Shown here piece by piece: positions 14,118 to 14,785 of a stretch of DNA of 14,785 nucleotides. The stretch lies in assembly GCA_003219675.1 (NCBI GenBank), contig QHPW01000098.1, positions 4,722-19,506 on the forward strand, in the 5' to 3' direction. Source of the DNA: Verrucomicrobiota bacterium. Its GTDB lineage: Bacteria > Verrucomicrobiota > Verrucomicrobiia > Limisphaerales > AV2. Positions within the stretch are counted from its first letter, which is position 1. Every line of letters begins with the position of its first letter. A program made the translations under genes and the position numbers. The notes under the pieces are model-generated. The model did not search any database and was not told the DNA's origin. It saw nothing but the letters and a program-made list of their open reading frames with translations.

Positions 14118-14785
14118 TTAATAATCCATCTCGCCCATGCCGTGACCTCCGTGGCCGGCCGGAGCTTTCTCTTTCTTCTCCGGAATTTCGGTGATGAGGC
14201 ATTCGGTGGTCAGCAACAGACCGGCGATTGAAGACGCATTTTGCAGCGCGGTGCGGGTGACCTTCTTCGGGTCAACCACGCCGGCCTTGACGAGGTCCTC
14301 GTATTCGCCGGTGGCGACGTTGTAACCTTCGTTGCCTTTGCGCCGCTTGACTTCCTCAACCACCACCGAGCCTTCAACGCCGGCATTGTCGGCCAGCGCG
14401 CGTGTTGGGAACTCAATCGCGCGCTTGACAATGTCCACGCCGATCCTTTCGTCGTCGTTGGCGCCCTTCACGGTCTCGATGGCTGAGAGGCAGCGGACCA
14501 ACGCCACGCCGCCGCCAGGCACGATGCCTTCCTCGACCGCCGCGCGAGTCGCGTGCAACGCGTCCTCGACGCGCGCTTTCTTCTCCTTCATTTCCGTCTC
14601 GGTCGCCGCGCCGACGTTGATGACCGCCACGCCACCGGCCAGCTTGGCCAGCCGTTCCTGCAATTTCTCGCGGTCGTAGTCGGATGTGGTCTCCTCGATC
14701 TGGCGACGGATCTGGTTGACCCGCCCCTGAATCTCGGAGGACTTGCCGAAACCTTCGACGATGGTGGTGTTTTCCTTGTCCACCA
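14118..14785 (-). CDS. groEL: Chaperonin GroEL (Hsp60), C-terminal part
   Basis: The open frame enters from the right edge and ends at TAA (14118-14120), giving 222 residues, corresponding to roughly residue 327 onward of the 548-residue E. coli protein. Hallmarks in order: GRVNQIRRQIEETTSDYDRE, LQERLAKLAGGVAVINVGAA, KKARVEDALHATRAAVEEG with the catalytic Asp region, IVPGGGVAL, EGYNVATGEYEDLV, GVVDPKKVTRTALQNA and LLLTTECLITEIP. This covers the end of the apical domain, the intermediate hinge and most of the C-terminal equatorial domain, which binds ATP. The tail is GHGGHGMGEMDY, with His in place of the usual repeated GGM. The protein folds others in the cytoplasm with GroES, whose gene is not in the window. 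The missing N-terminal part and promoter lie beyond 14785. Confidence 0.98.
   Translation of the reverse strand, partial: VDKENTTIVEGFGKSSEIQGRVNQIRRQIEETTSDYDREKLQERLAKLAGGVAVINVGAATETEMKEKKARVEDALHATRAAVEEGIVPGGGVALVRCLSAIETVKGANDDERIGVDIVKRAIEFPTRALADNAGVEGSVVVEEVKRRKGNEGYNVATGEYEDLVKAGVVDPKKVTRTALQNASSIAGLLLTTECLITEIPEKKEKAPAGHGGHGMGEMDY

Overview
The window reads as chromosomal DNA of a GC-rich member of the Verrucomicrobiota or a close PVC relative. This is inferred from family content: a prepilin-like protein with an H-X9-DG C-terminus, a secreted beta-propeller opening with a WPQWRGP motif, a Tat-exported NIPSNAP protein, a di-haem oxidoreductase remnant, and many palindromic repeats between genes. 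No rRNA or CRISPR array is visible.

Layout. 1-69 is the tail of an unidentified gene. 438-3140 is a wrecked membrane/spermidine synthase-like fusion gene, broken by a 356-bp near-perfect palindrome (932-1287) and by a frameshift near 2580-2600. 3355-4608 encodes a secreted PQQ-type beta-propeller and 4868-5674 a Tat-dependent NIPSNAP protein. 5675-6577 holds no intact gene: it carries two diverged copies of the NIPSNAP gene end plus its downstream repeat. On the minus strand follow two unrecognised genes in relatively AT-rich DNA (6578-7472) and a very large secreted protein (7565-11054) with one apparent single-base frameshift. A prepilin-like gene (11233-12120, plus) converges on a small coiled-coil gene (12175-12537, minus). 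A tmRNA gene, ssrA (12782-13078, minus), a C-terminal di-haem oxidoreductase remnant, and the end of groEL with a strong terminator complete the window.

The genes do not form an evident pathway. Secreted proteins (beta-propeller, NIPSNAP, toroid-like protein, prepilin) sit beside housekeeping genes (ssrA, groEL). The most striking signals are structural. The palindrome contains an inverted copy of the gene it interrupts. The tmRNA has good internal helices, but its 3' acceptor strand cannot pair with its 5' end, and the sequence changes within the T-arm, a classic integrase crossover site. Several families of palindromic repeats are clustered or nested. Two broken reading frames, the palindrome and the hybrid tmRNA end could partly be assembly or sequencing artefacts, so read-level checks matter. 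I found no convincing new multi-gene system.
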